64,000 bases of DNA from Pandoraea eparura (GCF_902459725.1 NZ_CABPSH010000003.1:248001-312000); one strand, 5' to 3'; shown: positions 1 to 9,394, counted from the first letter of the stretch. Numbers and translations: made by a program. The notes: a model not told the origin generated them from the letters alone.

Positions 1-801
1 GGCCAGCAAGTCCTCTCGGCCCAGAAGATTGCACAACCGTATCCACATCTCGCTCGTGATCGGCGCCAAGTTAAGCGGACCGTCTGCCGTCTGGAATACA
101 CCGTAAGGCGCAATCACTGCATGGGCATTTCCGGTACGCTTCGGTACATCGCCCAAACTCAAATATCGCTGGCCATGCACACTCAGCATGGCGACGAGAC
201 TATCAAGTAGCGACGTCGTGACGTGCTTGCCTTTCCCGGTATTAGCACGCTCAAAGAGCGCTCCAGTAATAGCCGTGGACAACCACATGCCGGAGCTCAA
301 GTCTCCAATTGCGGTTCCAGTGCGGGTTGGCTCCCCCTCGGGAAAGCCGGTGAGGCTCATCAGTCCAGAATAGCCTTGGGCGATCTGATCAAACCCTGGC
401 CACGAACTCAACGGTCCACGGGGGCCATAAGCAGTGATGCTTCCCATGATGATTGACGGCTTCTGCGACATTAGCTCGGTGAACCCAAGCCCCATTTGCT
501 CCATCGTTCCGGGCCTGAAGTTCTCTAGCACAACGTCGGCCTGAAGGATCAGAGATCTAAGAACGTCCAGCCCCTCCAGCTTGCGGAAGTCAACGCAAAT
601 GCCTCTTTTGTTACGGTTACACGAAAGGTAGTAGGTACTTATCTCCCCGTCGAAAGGTCCCCACCCACGACTCATGTCTCCTCCGGGCCCAGCTTCAACC
701 TTCACTACATCCGCCCCCATGTCGGCGAGGATCATCGAGCAGAATGGCCCTGACAATGCTCGAGTCAAATCGATAACTTTGACACCTTTCAACGAATTCA
801 T
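1..801 (-). CDS. CaiB/BaiF-family CoA-transferase, C-terminus outside window
   Basis: Class III CoA-transferase that moves CoA between an acyl-CoA donor and a free carboxylic acid in the cytoplasm. The reading frame is open for 267 codons from the ATG to the window edge, so the C-terminal third or so is missing. The family N-terminus is clear (SLKGVKVIDLTRALSGPF, then DMGADVVKVE near residues 28-36). The expected catalytic aspartate is about D167 in TAIGDLSSG, followed by the typical HVTTSLLDS segment. It lies downstream of and on the same strand as an SDR and an amidase, but 320 bp of AT-rich DNA precede it, so it may have its own promoter. A second member of the family lies at about 23 kb. 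The acid substrate cannot be told; the context suggests the acid released by the amidase. Confidence 0.88.
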   Translation of the reverse strand, partial: MNSLKGVKVIDLTRALSGPFCSMILADMGADVVKVEAGPGGDMSRGWGPFDGEISTYYLSCNRNKRGICVDFRKLEGLDVLRSLILQADVVLENFRPGTMEQMGLGFTELMSQKPSIIMGSITAYGPRGPLSSWPGFDQIAQGYSGLMSLTGFPEGEPTRTGTAIGDLSSGMWLSTAITGALFERANTGKGKHVTTSLLDSLVAMLSVHGQRYLSLGDVPKRTGNAHAVIAPYGVFQTADGPLNLAPITSEMWIRLCNLLGREDLLA

Positions 802-1121
802 TACGACTCCAGTATCCGAATGACGCTCACCCCGTTCGCTGCGTCATTCCCCAAAAACGGCTCGGAAGATTGCGAGGTGCGACCTCGCATTAAAAATTTT
901 TATTAGTATTACTAAATTAATTAATTTCAGAAAAAACGTCGACGTTTGATCAAATTTTTCCGCCGCTAATACCAAGCGCACTCGCCAATTCTTTTCGTAA
1001 CGCTCCGAAACCTAGTCGACGGAGCAGGCACTGGTCGATCGCGACTTCTGGAGCTGACGGCCCAAATCAGCCCCAGACTTCAACAAGCGCCAACAAACTA
1101 TGTCCTCATGACGTTGTTGCG
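802..1121. other. Intergenic, AT-rich, probable promoter region
   Basis: No gene seen. A strongly AT-rich stretch at about 885-960 stands out in an otherwise GC-rich sequence. It sits upstream of the leftmost CoA-transferase, where a promoter for that gene would be expected. I could not fix -35 and -10 boxes with confidence. Confidence 0.35.
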
Positions 1122-1892
1122 CTATCCCATGTAAGAGGCGCCTCCGTCCACATCGATGACGGTGCCGCTAACATATGCAGAACGCGAGGACGACAGAAAC
1201 ACCACGAGGGAAGCTATTTCTTCCGCTTTGGCGGCGCGGCCGAACGGCATGTCCGACAACATCTCCTTCCAACGCTCTGGGTCCCCAAAGCGCTCGGCGG
1301 CTCGGGATCGATACAGGTTGACTAACCTATCCGTTTCAGTCGGACCGGGATTGACGCCGACGACTCGAACCCCCTTTCGCGATGCGTGCGCACCTGTCGC
1401 TTTCGTAAATGCGATTAGGGCGGCGTTCGCGGTGGAGCCCGAGATATAGTCGTAGCGGGGAGCGGCTCCAGCAATCCCAATCACGTTAATGATTACCCCC
1501 GATCCGCGTGCCAGCATCGAGGGCAAGGCCGCTCGAGTCACGTTGAGGTAGCCGAAAAGTTTGAGCTCCCATGCGGAACGCCAGACTTCATCCGACACTT
1601 TGTCAAGACCACCACCAGGGATGGCTCCGGCATTGTTGACGACCACATCGACTTCGCCGAGCTTCTCCAGTAATTTTTGCGGAAGCGTTCGCAATGAGAG
1701 ATCGACGCTCAATCCGTTGATCATGGCACCGGGCTGCCGCAACCTGCTGACAGCCGATTCCACCCTGACCTCGTCTGACGCGACTAGCGTGACGTCGCAC
1801 CCCTCTTCGAGAAACAGTCGACAGCAGTCGAAACCAATCCCCCGTGATCCGCCAGTGACGAGGACTTTCTTGCCCTGTAGATTCAAATTCAT
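1122..1892 (-). CDS. Short-chain dehydrogenase/reductase with non-classical active site
   Basis: SDR-fold oxidoreductase of 256 residues. The nucleotide-binding motif TGGSRGIG is at 13-20 and NNAG at 86-89. The start is an ATG with a good ribosome site (AGGAGA, 6 nt upstream). The usual Asn-Ser-Tyr-Lys tetrad is not visible: the positions with classical spacing hold K111, G139, G152 and N156 (in VIGIAG and ISGSTANAAL). It is a close paralogue of the SDR at about 17.3-18.1 kb, of the same length and with long shared stretches such as VRVVGVNPGPTETDRL. It lies 75 bp downstream of the amidase on the same strand, so it is probably co-transcribed. A hydroxyacyl-CoA or ketone substrate is a guess; altered or lost redox activity is possible. 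Confidence 0.85.
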   Translation of the reverse strand: MNLNLQGKKVLVTGGSRGIGFDCCRLFLEEGCDVTLVASDEVRVESAVSRLRQPGAMINGLSVDLSLRTLPQKLLEKLGEVDVVVNNAGAIPGGGLDKVSDEVWRSAWELKLFGYLNVTRAALPSMLARGSGVIINVIGIAGAAPRYDYISGSTANAALIAFTKATGAHASRKGVRVVGVNPGPTETDRLVNLYRSRAAERFGDPERWKEMLSDMPFGRAAKAEEIASLVVFLSSSRSAYVSGTVIDVDGGASYMG

Positions 1893-1967
1893 TTGATGTC
1901 TCCTTATTCCGCGGACTGTCGGTTCAATCAGTCCCGAATGCGCTGCATTTCGACGAGCTGTGGCAGC

Positions 1968-3368
1968 TTAGTCTGGGAGAAAACCTGGTCGGTACAATCG
2001 CCAGTCGGTTTGCATTTCGTACCGATGTGCGAAGTTCAAGACCGTTGCCTCATCGAAGTAGCGCCCCGCAATCTGGATAGAAAGGGGGAGCCCCGAAGAT
2101 GTGAAGCCCATACGGGCTGCCAGTGCCGGATGTCCTGTTGAGCAGAATGCCGTGAGGTAACCAACACCAGAGAGCAGGTCTTCAGCAATTGGCGGCTGGA
2201 GTCGGCCGGCAGGTTCACAGGTCGGCAACATAACCACGTCGACACGCTCCAAAACGGAGGTCACAGCCTTGTTCAACTCTCTGCGTAGGCGGTGTGCGCG
2301 AACATATGCCTCGCTGGAAGCAAGCGCTCCACCCATGACTCGAACGCGGAAGACTTCGCCCAATTTCTCGGGCATTTGGCGAATAAGATCAGAATGCGCT
2401 GCGAACAATTCCACAGCAGCAATCAGCTTCTTCGAGTCCTCGAACAGACGAAGTCGCGGGAGCTCGATTGGTACGACCTTCGCGCCAAGCGCCTGGAAGA
2501 CCTTCATGGCGTCGTCGAACGCCGCGCGTAACTCCATAGACGCCGGAACCTCGTCGTCGAACCAGTGATATGGGACCCCAATCATTGCACCTGAAATATC
2601 CCGATTCAATCCGGATATGTAATCACCGACAGGCGCGATTGAAGAATGCGGATCAGCCGGGTCGTGCCCAGCTATCGATTGCAGGACTTCTGCTACGTCT
2701 GCCGCACTCCACGCGATTGGACCGATATGGTCATGGGAGAAGGAGTTGCTCATAACCCCTCGGCGGCTGACTCGGCCAAAGGTTGGCTTTAACCCGGTCA
2801 CCCCACAGTGGGCGGAAGGGCCACGAATAGACCCTCCAGTATCTGATCCAATACTTGCGAGACAGAAGCCTGCAGCGACTCCGGCGGCCGAGCCAGACGA
2901 GGAACCTGACGGGTCATGCGATAGCCGCCAGGGGTTCCTACACGGAGCGCCGAGAATGTCCCAGGACGGGCCGCCATGCGCGAATTCCCATGTCACGGCC
3001 TTACCTAACATTACCGCGTCCGAATTTTTGAGACGCGTCGTCACGGCCGCATCCACCTCGGGAACCCGCGACTCTAAAGATCGCGATTGTCCCGTGGTCC
3101 GAACACCCGCTGTATCGATAATGTCCTTAAGCGTGTAGGGGATACCCGCCAGTGCGCCGCACGGCTCGCCCGCTGCGATCGCCTGGTCGATGCGCTCTGC
3201 CGAAGCCATTGCTGCATCCGGCGTTTGCGTCGTGAATGAGTTGACGCCCTCTTCATGCTCGTCAATTCGAGACTGACATTTTTGCAGCAGTCCCACCGCT
3301 GACAGCGAGCCATCACGGATGCTCTGCTTTGCTTCAACGAGTGTCGGAATATCTGAACGTTTCAACAT
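1968..3368 (-). CDS. Amidase-signature hydrolase, AtzE/GatA-like
   Basis: Amidase-signature enzyme (466 residues from the ATG) that hydrolyses an amide to acid and ammonia. The Ser-cisSer-Lys triad is visible: Lys in PYTLKDIIDT (about K81), the cis-Ser in GSSSGSAAG (about 155-163) and the nucleophile Ser in SDTGGSIRGPS (about S180). An in-frame TTG 18 nt further upstream overlaps the stop of the small upstream gene; I prefer the ATG because GGTGG lies 5 nt before it. The small upstream protein resembles AtzG, the partner of the carboxybiuret hydrolase AtzE, so the two may form a complex. The other natural role here is hydrolysis of the amide made by the nitrile hydratase at 8.7-10 kb. The substrate is unknown. 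Confidence 0.85.
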   Translation of the reverse strand: MLKRSDIPTLVEAKQSIRDGSLSAVGLLQKCQSRIDEHEEGVNSFTTQTPDAAMASAERIDQAIAAGEPCGALAGIPYTLKDIIDTAGVRTTGQSRSLESRVPEVDAAVTTRLKNSDAVMLGKAVTWEFAHGGPSWDILGAPCRNPWRLSHDPSGSSSGSAAGVAAGFCLASIGSDTGGSIRGPSAHCGVTGLKPTFGRVSRRGVMSNSFSHDHIGPIAWSAADVAEVLQSIAGHDPADPHSSIAPVGDYISGLNRDISGAMIGVPYHWFDDEVPASMELRAAFDDAMKVFQALGAKVVPIELPRLRLFEDSKKLIAAVELFAAHSDLIRQMPEKLGEVFRVRVMGGALASSEAYVRAHRLRRELNKAVTSVLERVDVVMLPTCEPAGRLQPPIAEDLLSGVGYLTAFCSTGHPALAARMGFTSSGLPLSIQIAGRYFDEATVLNFAHRYEMQTDWRLYRPGFLPD

Positions 3369-3382
3369 TGCTACCACCAAGC

Positions 3383-3580
3383 TCAACGGGTCGAATCAAA
3401 AGTGAATGCGGGTGTTTCTGATATCTCAAGATTGACTAATCGATGAGAGATATCCTGCATCCGTCGATAACCCCGAAGGATTTCAGTGTCGTACGGTTGT
3501 TGCGTCGGTAAACCGAGGTTCACTGCGCGAGCAATGACTGACTCGTCTGACTCATCAGGAAACACATATTTTTTTTCCAC
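3383..3580 (-). CDS. Small AtzG-like (DUF4089-type) amidase partner
   Basis: A 65-residue protein starting at GTG with GGAAG upstream. It ends just before the amidase ATG and overlaps an alternative amidase TTG start, so translation is probably coupled. The pattern (an Ala/Leu-rich helix ending in LGLP, a run of polar residues, then ILRGYRRMQDISHRLVNL) resembles the small helical subunits AtzG and HpxX that sit next to AtzE-type amidases. In the characterised AtzE-AtzG pair the small subunit is needed for a stable complex. The homology call comes from pattern and position only, because the protein is short and divergent. Confidence 0.6.
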   Translation of the reverse strand: MEKKYVFPDESDESVIARAVNLGLPTQQPYDTEILRGYRRMQDISHRLVNLEISETPAFTFDSTR

Positions 3581-3640
3581 GATTTCTCTTCCATCTACTT
3601 AGGTAAGTATTGCTATCGGAGCAGCGTTGCCTCTCGAATT

Positions 3641-5212
3641 TCAGTGATTGGTTATCGCTAGCTGCGAAAGCTGATCTCCGCTGGCTTCCTCGTAGCGTCG
3701 AAGGACATCGAATTTCGCTTCCGATGATGGCTCTCGGGAAAAGACCGACACCAAAACACTGCAAAGAAATGCAAGCGGCACAGAGACAAGTGCGGGAGTA
3801 CTTAACGGGAAGAACCACCATTGCTCACGCAATATCGCAAGTTCATTATGAAGCAACGAGATTTGAACGGTCGGCGACACAATAATCAACAAAACTGACG
3901 AGATCGCTCCCACCGCCATTCCCCAAACTGCGCCACGAGTCGTCAGCTTGCGCCAGAGGAGACTAAGCACAAGAATTGGGAAATTGGTCGCACCCGCGAT
4001 CGCTTGGGATAAGCCGATAAGAAAGGCCACGTTTGTGTTTTCGAACGCCATAGCCAACATCGCAGCGATTCCGGTGACTACGACGGAACTCACACGGGCA
4101 ACCCGAATCGATGGCTCGGCACCTTCTTCCTTGGAGAAGAGATTCCCCCAAACATCGTGGGCCAGCGTGGTAGCCGAGGTCAGCGTAATCCCGGAAACGA
4201 CAGCAAGGATCGTCGCGAAAGAAATGCCGCAAATAAAGCCGAACAGTGTTCCGCCGCCAAGCTTCTCGGCAAGCAGCGGAATCGCCATATTGCCTCCACC
4301 GCCGGCATGAAGAATGGTGTCTCGTCCGAGCAAAGCCAGTGCGCCGAATCCCAACACCAAAACCATCAGGTGGAAGCCGCCGACAATCGCCGTCGCGTAC
4401 ATGGCAGATTTCCGTGCCGATCCAACGTCAGGCACTGTAAGAAAACGTGTGAGGATCTGCGGAAGTCCCATGGCGCCGCAAACCAAGCCAATCGACAGTG
4501 ATATCGAATCCCAGCGTGAAATGCCCGAGAGCGACGGCGGTCCGAGGTAGCTAGCACCACGCGTGTCCGCGACCAGTCGAAATACGTTCGCAGGATTGAA
4601 GCTGAAATGACGAAGCAGCAGGAGCGTCAGCATCGCGACCCCGAAGCATTGAAGGGCTGCTTTGATGATCTGCACCCAAGTCGTCGCGAGCATGCCACCA
4701 AACAGCACGTATGCGAGCGTAATGACAGCAACTGCCATAACCGCCAACCAGTACGGAATTCCGAACAACAATTTGATCAAAACCCCGCCTGCAACCAATT
4801 GCCCAATCAGGTAGAACAACGTGATGGGAATGTTTGAGGTCGCCGTCGCGATTCTCATCGGACGTTGTCGCAAGCGATATGAGAGCACATCCGCAAGCGT
4901 AAAACTACCGAGTCGACGAATCGGTCCCGCGAACAAAAATAGGATGATTGGCCAGCTAATGGCTGCGGAGATCGAATAGATGTATCCACCAAATCCACCG
5001 ATGGCCAACAGTCCAGTCATGCCAAGAAGTGCGCTGGCACTAAGGTACTCACCGGACATGGCGAATCCATTTTGCCAAGCAGAGATTCCTCCCGATGCGA
5101 GCAAGAAGGCCTTTGAAGAGCGGCTTCGCTTAGTGGCCCAAACTGTAATCAGCACAGTTGCAACCAAAAATAGGACAAAGAAAATGGCGGAGACGACCCG
5201 ATTACTATTCAT
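3641..5212 (-). CDS. Sodium:solute symporter (SSS family)
   Basis: Integral membrane transporter of 523 residues with about 13 hydrophobic segments, of the ActP/PutP-type sodium:solute symporter family. Typical features are the N-terminal helix (IFFVLFLVATVLITVWA), the SGEYLSASALLGMTGLLA segment and the LPQILTRFLTVPD segment. The ATG is chosen over a GTG one codon upstream because AGGAG lies 6 nt before it. It sits 7 bp downstream of a DUF485-type gene, the same arrangement as yjcH-actP for acetate. A monocarboxylate such as the acid produced by the neighbouring amidase is a likely substrate by context, but this is inference. Confidence 0.85.
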   Translation of the reverse strand: MNSNRVVSAIFFVLFLVATVLITVWATKRSRSSKAFLLASGGISAWQNGFAMSGEYLSASALLGMTGLLAIGGFGGYIYSISAAISWPIILFLFAGPIRRLGSFTLADVLSYRLRQRPMRIATATSNIPITLFYLIGQLVAGGVLIKLLFGIPYWLAVMAVAVITLAYVLFGGMLATTWVQIIKAALQCFGVAMLTLLLLRHFSFNPANVFRLVADTRGASYLGPPSLSGISRWDSISLSIGLVCGAMGLPQILTRFLTVPDVGSARKSAMYATAIVGGFHLMVLVLGFGALALLGRDTILHAGGGGNMAIPLLAEKLGGGTLFGFICGISFATILAVVSGITLTSATTLAHDVWGNLFSKEEGAEPSIRVARVSSVVVTGIAAMLAMAFENTNVAFLIGLSQAIAGATNFPILVLSLLWRKLTTRGAVWGMAVGAISSVLLIIVSPTVQISLLHNELAILREQWWFFPLSTPALVSVPLAFLCSVLVSVFSREPSSEAKFDVLRRYEEASGDQLSQLAITNH

Positions 5213-5221
5213 CACATGCTC

Positions 5222-5536
5222 CTACGCATAGCCACGATTGGCCTGAAAGCTCACGACAGCGGCGAGCACAATGCCCAAAACGATAATGGCAGGCCCAACG
5301 ATGAGAGACGCGGGCAAACCGTTCAGCACCTGTTGCGCGAGGACGTCCGGGAAGAACGCCAAAAGCAGTGCAAACACTCCATAAACGCAAAGCATGATTA
5401 CTGCGAATTTTCGATCCCGCCTGATAGCGGTCTGAGAGGGGCTTTTCACAATAAAAACTCCGCTTGTCAAGACATGGTCTGTCGATACCTTGGATAGATA
5501 CAGAGCAGTCATCCTGCCCGCATCGATCTCAATCAA
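5222..5536 (-). CDS. DUF485-type small membrane protein
   Basis: A 104-residue protein with two hydrophobic segments (VIMLCVYGVFALLLAFFP and a GPAIIVLGIVLAAVV stretch) separated by a short loop, then QANRGYA, as in the DUF485/YjcH family. Such proteins are encoded directly before sodium:solute symporters and are thought to assist them. The first 30 residues are unlike the family, so the true start may be an in-frame codon further in (for example the ATG at 5512 or a later non-ATG codon). It is divergent from the LysR gene 92 bp away, which probably regulates it together with the symporter. Confidence 0.65.
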   Translation of the reverse strand: MIEIDAGRMTALYLSKVSTDHVLTSGVFIVKSPSQTAIRRDRKFAVIMLCVYGVFALLLAFFPDVLAQQVLNGLPASLIVGPAIIVLGIVLAAVVSFQANRGYA

Positions 5537-5628
5537 CGATCAGCGGTCATGGTGAAAGGCCAAAATAACGCCGTCAATGCGTGCGATAATGAAGAAATTC
5601 CGTCACACTGATCGCATTTTCAAATCAC

Positions 5629-6483
5629 ATGCAGCCACTTGACCTACAACTGCTTCGCACGTTCATCACAATCGTTGACTGTCACGGGTTTCGGCGTGCG
5701 GCGGATCAATTGCATGTGACGCAGTCCACCATCAGTCAGCAGCTCAAGCGACTGGAAGAGATCACGGGAACCCCCCTTCTGCTGCGCGACCGGAAGACCG
5801 TCAGCTTGACACCTGAAGGCGAGGCGCTCATGTACGACGCCCGACGGCTTCTCGATTTCGAGCGCATTGTCAGGCAACGGCTTAGCGGACAGAGCCGGAC
5901 GGGGGTATTTCGAATCGGTGTGTTAACAGAACTCACGACAACCCGCCTCCCGCCAATCATCAAGCGGTTTTCAGCCCAGTATCCCCGCGTGCAATTGTCG
6001 ATTTCGGTTGGTATTTCCGCTCAGTTGTCCGCGATGCTTGCAGACGGACAACTCGATGCGGCCATCATCAAACGAATCGCGACGAAAGGCGACGGCCAAC
6101 GCGCGTTGTGGAGTGAGCCAACGGTTTGGGTCGCATCTAGCGATTTCCAGAATCCCGAGACAGAGCCACTGCCGCTAGTTCTGCTGGGCGAAGGCTCGAA
6201 TACCCGCCGCATCGCGCTCGCCGCTCTGGACGAAGCCAAAATTCCATGGCGTGTTGTCGCAACAAGCGAGCATCTTGAAGGAGCTCTGACTGCAGTACGG
6301 GCAGGAATCGCCATTACTGCGGCCTCCTTCAACGCTGTACAAGGAGACGTGCGCGTCGTCGGCGCGCGAGAGGGGTATCCCGAGCTTCCTCGCTGTGAGT
6401 TTCATTTCATCAAGCAAAGAGATTCGGAGCTCGTAGGTGCTTTCGAAAGCCTTTTGAACACGATGTTCGGCGCAGACGCCTGA
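5629..6483 (+). CDS. LysR-family transcriptional regulator
   Basis: DNA-binding regulator of 284 residues. The winged helix-turn-helix is at about 4-60 (LQLLRTFITIVDCHGFRRAA through STISQQLKRLEEITGTPLLL), followed by a periplasmic-binding-protein-like effector domain. It is divergent from the DUF485/symporter pair and so is the likely regulator of that operon, the usual LysR layout. The effector is unknown. It is convergent with the acyl-CoA dehydrogenase gene, with a hairpin between them. Confidence 0.9.
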   Translation: MQPLDLQLLRTFITIVDCHGFRRAADQLHVTQSTISQQLKRLEEITGTPLLLRDRKTVSLTPEGEALMYDARRLLDFERIVRQRLSGQSRTGVFRIGVLTELTTTRLPPIIKRFSAQYPRVQLSISVGISAQLSAMLADGQLDAAIIKRIATKGDGQRALWSEPTVWVASSDFQNPETEPLPLVLLGEGSNTRRIALAALDEAKIPWRVVATSEHLEGALTAVRAGIAITAASFNAVQGDVRVVGAREGYPELPRCEFHFIKQRDSELVGAFESLLNTMFGADA

Positions 6484-6493
6484 ATTGGCGAGA

Positions 6494-6523
6494 AAGGCGC
6501 GCCCAAGGGCTGGGACGCGCCTT
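6494..6523. terminator. Hairpin between convergent LysR and acyl-CoA dehydrogenase genes
   Basis: An 8-bp perfect stem AAGGCGCG / CGCGCCTT with a 14-nt loop, placed between two convergent stops. There is only a short T tract in either direction. It probably acts as a bidirectional terminator. Confidence 0.5.
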
Positions 6524-6545
6524 CATGGTTACGGAGAACGTCGCG

Positions 6546-8336
6546 TTAGAACTGGTCCTCGCTCAGCGCGAGTACACCTTCGGCACCATTCGCGCTCACG
6601 ATAGCAATTTCAAGCGCTGGCGCCTGTGAAAGCAGATGCTCGGCAAAGAACTGTCCCGTAGCAATCTTTGCACCGTAGAACGACGGGTCTTCTTTCTGCC
6701 GCTGATCCGCGACAATCATCGCTCGCGCCATTTGCCAGCCACCCAAAACGTAGCCCGCAAGCTTCAGGTAAAGCACAGTGCCAGCGAAAACCGCATTCGG
6801 ATCGGTTTGCGATTTATCCAAGACATACTCGATGATCGCAGCCAACGATTTACGCCCTTGTGCGAGATGCCTCCGCATTGATGAGAAGGCACCGCCTTCC
6901 CCAGAGCGCAGCGCGTCTATGGTTGCATCAATCCCGACGAGCAATTGCCTTGCAACCGCACCTTGATCGCGCACGGTCTTTCGCCCCACCAGATCGTTCG
7001 CCTGTATAGCCGTAGTGCCCTCGTATATCGTCAGGATGCGGGCGTCTCGAAAGAACTGCGCGGCCCCTGTCTCCTCAATGTACCCCATGCCGCCGTGTAC
7101 CTGAATGCCCAGATTGGTCACCTCGATCGCAAGTTCGGTGCTCCATCCCTTCACAATCGGAACTAGGTATTCGTAGACTGCCTGATGTCCGATGCGTACG
7201 TTGCCGTCAGGATGGCGATGCGCGAGATCGCAATGTGCCGCAGCGACATAAGCAAGAGCTCGCGAGGCCTCCGTCATTGCCCGCATCGTTGCAAGCATAC
7301 GGCGCACATCAGGATGATGAATAATGCTGACCGGGTGTTTAGATGAGCTATCCACAGGACGGCTTTGCACACGATCTTTCGCGTACTCGACTGCCTTCTG
7401 ATAAGCCCTATCCGATATGCCGACACCCTGCATGCCCACGGCAAATCTGGCCGCGTTCATCATAATGAACATATATTCGAGGCCGTGGTTTTCCTTTCCT
7501 ACTAGGTGCCCAATTGCGCCGCCATGATCTCCGAACTGCAGCACTGCGGTCGGGCTCGCCTTAATACCGAGCTTATGTTCGATGGATATGCAGTGCACGT
7601 CGTTGCGCTCGCCAGTTGCACCGTCGTTGTCCACAAGAAACTTGGGAACCAAGAAAAGCGAAATGCCTTTGACCCCGTCCGGCGAACCTGGTGTGCGCGC
7701 CAAGACAAGATGGACGATATTCTCGGCCATGTCGTGCTCGCCCCAGGTGATGTAGATCTTTGTGCCGAAAAGCTTGTATGTGCCGTCTTGTTGTGGTTCG
7801 GCGCGCGTGCGAATCTGTGAGAGATCCGAACCTGCTTGGGGTTCCGTGAGATTCATCGTGCCGGTCCACACACCGGAAATTAACTTCGGCACGTACACCT
7901 GCTTTTGAGCTTCAGTTCCCGCCGTGAGGAGCGCCTCGATCGCTCCGTCGGTAAGCAAAGGACAGAGGGCGAACGACAGGTTAGCTGCATTCAGCATCTC
8001 GACACACGGCGTCGCGATAAGCTTCGGCAATCCCTGCCCGCTATACTCAGGCAGGTGCTGAACACCCTGCCAGCCACCTTGCCCGAATAGCCGGAATGCG
8101 TCGCCGAAACCCGGCGTAGCACTCACGACACCATCCTTCCAGACACTGGGATTTTGATCCCCCAAAAAGTTAAGCGGCGCAAGAACTTCGCCGCAAAATT
8201 TGGCGGACTCCTCCAATACAGCCTGTGCCGTTTCTGCGCTCGCGTCTTCGAAGCCCGGTAGTGCCGAAATATCTTCGAGACCGGCCAATTCGTTCATCAC
8301 GAACAGCATGTCGTTGATAGGCGCAGCATATTTCAT
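6546..8336 (-). CDS. Acyl-CoA dehydrogenase, long DmdC-like type
   Basis: FAD-dependent acyl-CoA dehydrogenase of 596 residues that makes a 2,3-enoyl-CoA and passes electrons to ETF. The protein has the N-terminal, middle and catalytic domains of the family plus the C-terminal extension found in the 3-methylmercaptopropionyl-CoA dehydrogenase (DmdC)-like group. Recognisable segments are MNLTEPQAGSDL, the GIQVHGGMGYIEETGAAQFF stretch and RILTIYEGTTAIQANDLVGR. A start 30 codons further upstream is possible, but MKYAAPINDM matches the family start and has GGAG about 10 nt before it. It lies downstream of the nitrile hydratase genes on the same strand after about 390 bp. A substrate with a short or branched acyl chain is plausible. 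Confidence 0.9.
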   Translation of the reverse strand: MKYAAPINDMLFVMNELAGLEDISALPGFEDASAETAQAVLEESAKFCGEVLAPLNFLGDQNPSVWKDGVVSATPGFGDAFRLFGQGGWQGVQHLPEYSGQGLPKLIATPCVEMLNAANLSFALCPLLTDGAIEALLTAGTEAQKQVYVPKLISGVWTGTMNLTEPQAGSDLSQIRTRAEPQQDGTYKLFGTKIYITWGEHDMAENIVHLVLARTPGSPDGVKGISLFLVPKFLVDNDGATGERNDVHCISIEHKLGIKASPTAVLQFGDHGGAIGHLVGKENHGLEYMFIMMNAARFAVGMQGVGISDRAYQKAVEYAKDRVQSRPVDSSSKHPVSIIHHPDVRRMLATMRAMTEASRALAYVAAAHCDLAHRHPDGNVRIGHQAVYEYLVPIVKGWSTELAIEVTNLGIQVHGGMGYIEETGAAQFFRDARILTIYEGTTAIQANDLVGRKTVRDQGAVARQLLVGIDATIDALRSGEGGAFSSMRRHLAQGRKSLAAIIEYVLDKSQTDPNAVFAGTVLYLKLAGYVLGGWQMARAMIVADQRQKEDPSFYGAKIATGQFFAEHLLSQAPALEIAIVSANGAEGVLALSEDQF

Positions 8337-8426
8337 CTTCTTTACGTCTCCATCCCGAAGATTTGGTGAATCAGGCGTTTTCACCCGACTAGTGTCACTA
8401 GCCGACGATCCATCGTTTTCATACAT

Positions 8427-8730
8427 ACGGCTCAGACGTCATCTCTATGAGTAAGGTCGAGGCCGCGTCCGACGTCCGCAGACAAGTCGCCCGTGCGCCC
8501 GGGCGACTCCCGTCTAGACAGTCGACACTTGATCTACCGGCGCCGCCCGTGGTTAGAGGCGTTTCATGATTAGGTGACGGACGGGCGCACGAAGCCGGTC
8601 TATGGGACATCCTGCCATCGCGAAGACTGCCTGTGCTGATCCTTACTTCGATGTCCTTATACTCTGGAAAGCGGCGGGAGGGTTATGGTGTGTCGAGGAA
8701 AGATTAAACACATCGGCCCCTCGCACCATT
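8427..8730. other. Gap downstream of nitrile hydratase beta
   Basis: No convincing gene on either strand. This is where an activator or metallochaperone gene of a nitrile hydratase operon would be expected, and none is present. Confidence 0.5.
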
Positions 8731-9348
8731 TCAGGACTCGACTTGCTCGAGATAATCTTGGCAGAGGCTCATCACCAGAGTCGCGCCAGGTTCAGCATCG
8801 GCCCAGAGTTCAGTTGCCAAGAACTCGACGTGAAAGGTCGGAACATAGCCTGATGGAATGCCATTACCCACGGCATCTGGATAGTGAATATCGATGTCTC
8901 GCTCAATCACGACACCGCGCTTTCCGCGTGCGTAAGCAGGCATACGAACGTGGCCTGAAACGAAGATATTCCGCGTCTTTACCCTGTCTCCAACCTTCAA
9001 GAGAAACTTTGGCGGCGGAGGAGGCTCTCGCCCCGGTCCAACTGGCAGACTAAGAGGCCAGCGGCCACCCGCGCGCTCTTCGAGCTCTCGATGATCAATG
9101 ACGCCTGTCTCTACGTAGAGCGAAGCAAGCCCTGTCAGTGAGCGCTCAAAATAGCCCTCCGCCAAGTACTGAAGTGGCACGATGCGCTCAATTGCATGCC
9201 GGTATTGATCGACGTTGAACTTCTTCAGCTTTGAAGCGCCGACATACAGAAGAACCTTGGGAATAATCTCCCAGGGCGCATGTTCGTGGGGATCTTTGGA
9301 TACGGGACCAAAACCCTGCATTCCGCCGAGATCATGAATGCCGTCCAT
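8731..9348 (-). CDS. Nitrile hydratase, beta subunit
   Basis: Beta subunit (205 residues) of the metalloenzyme that hydrates a nitrile to the amide. The start is set by the family N-terminus MDGIHDLGGMQGFGPV; an in-frame start 27 codons upstream would add an unrelated tail. The C-terminal SH3-like barrel is visible (KVGDRVKTRNIFVSGHVRMP, then RGKRGVVIERD and VEFLATELWG-like VEFLATELWA). The conserved arginine-containing stretch VRMPAYARGKRG is present. It lies 46 bp downstream of the alpha gene. The order alpha then beta is that of iron-type enzymes; many cobalt-type operons have beta first. Confidence 0.92.
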   Translation of the reverse strand: MDGIHDLGGMQGFGPVSKDPHEHAPWEIIPKVLLYVGASKLKKFNVDQYRHAIERIVPLQYLAEGYFERSLTGLASLYVETGVIDHRELEERAGGRWPLSLPVGPGREPPPPPKFLLKVGDRVKTRNIFVSGHVRMPAYARGKRGVVIERDIDIHYPDAVGNGIPSGYVPTFHVEFLATELWADAEPGATLVMSLCQDYLEQVES

Positions 9349-9394
9349 TACGTACTCCTGACTGCGCGTTGAATTGTATGACCGTTCATCGTTA

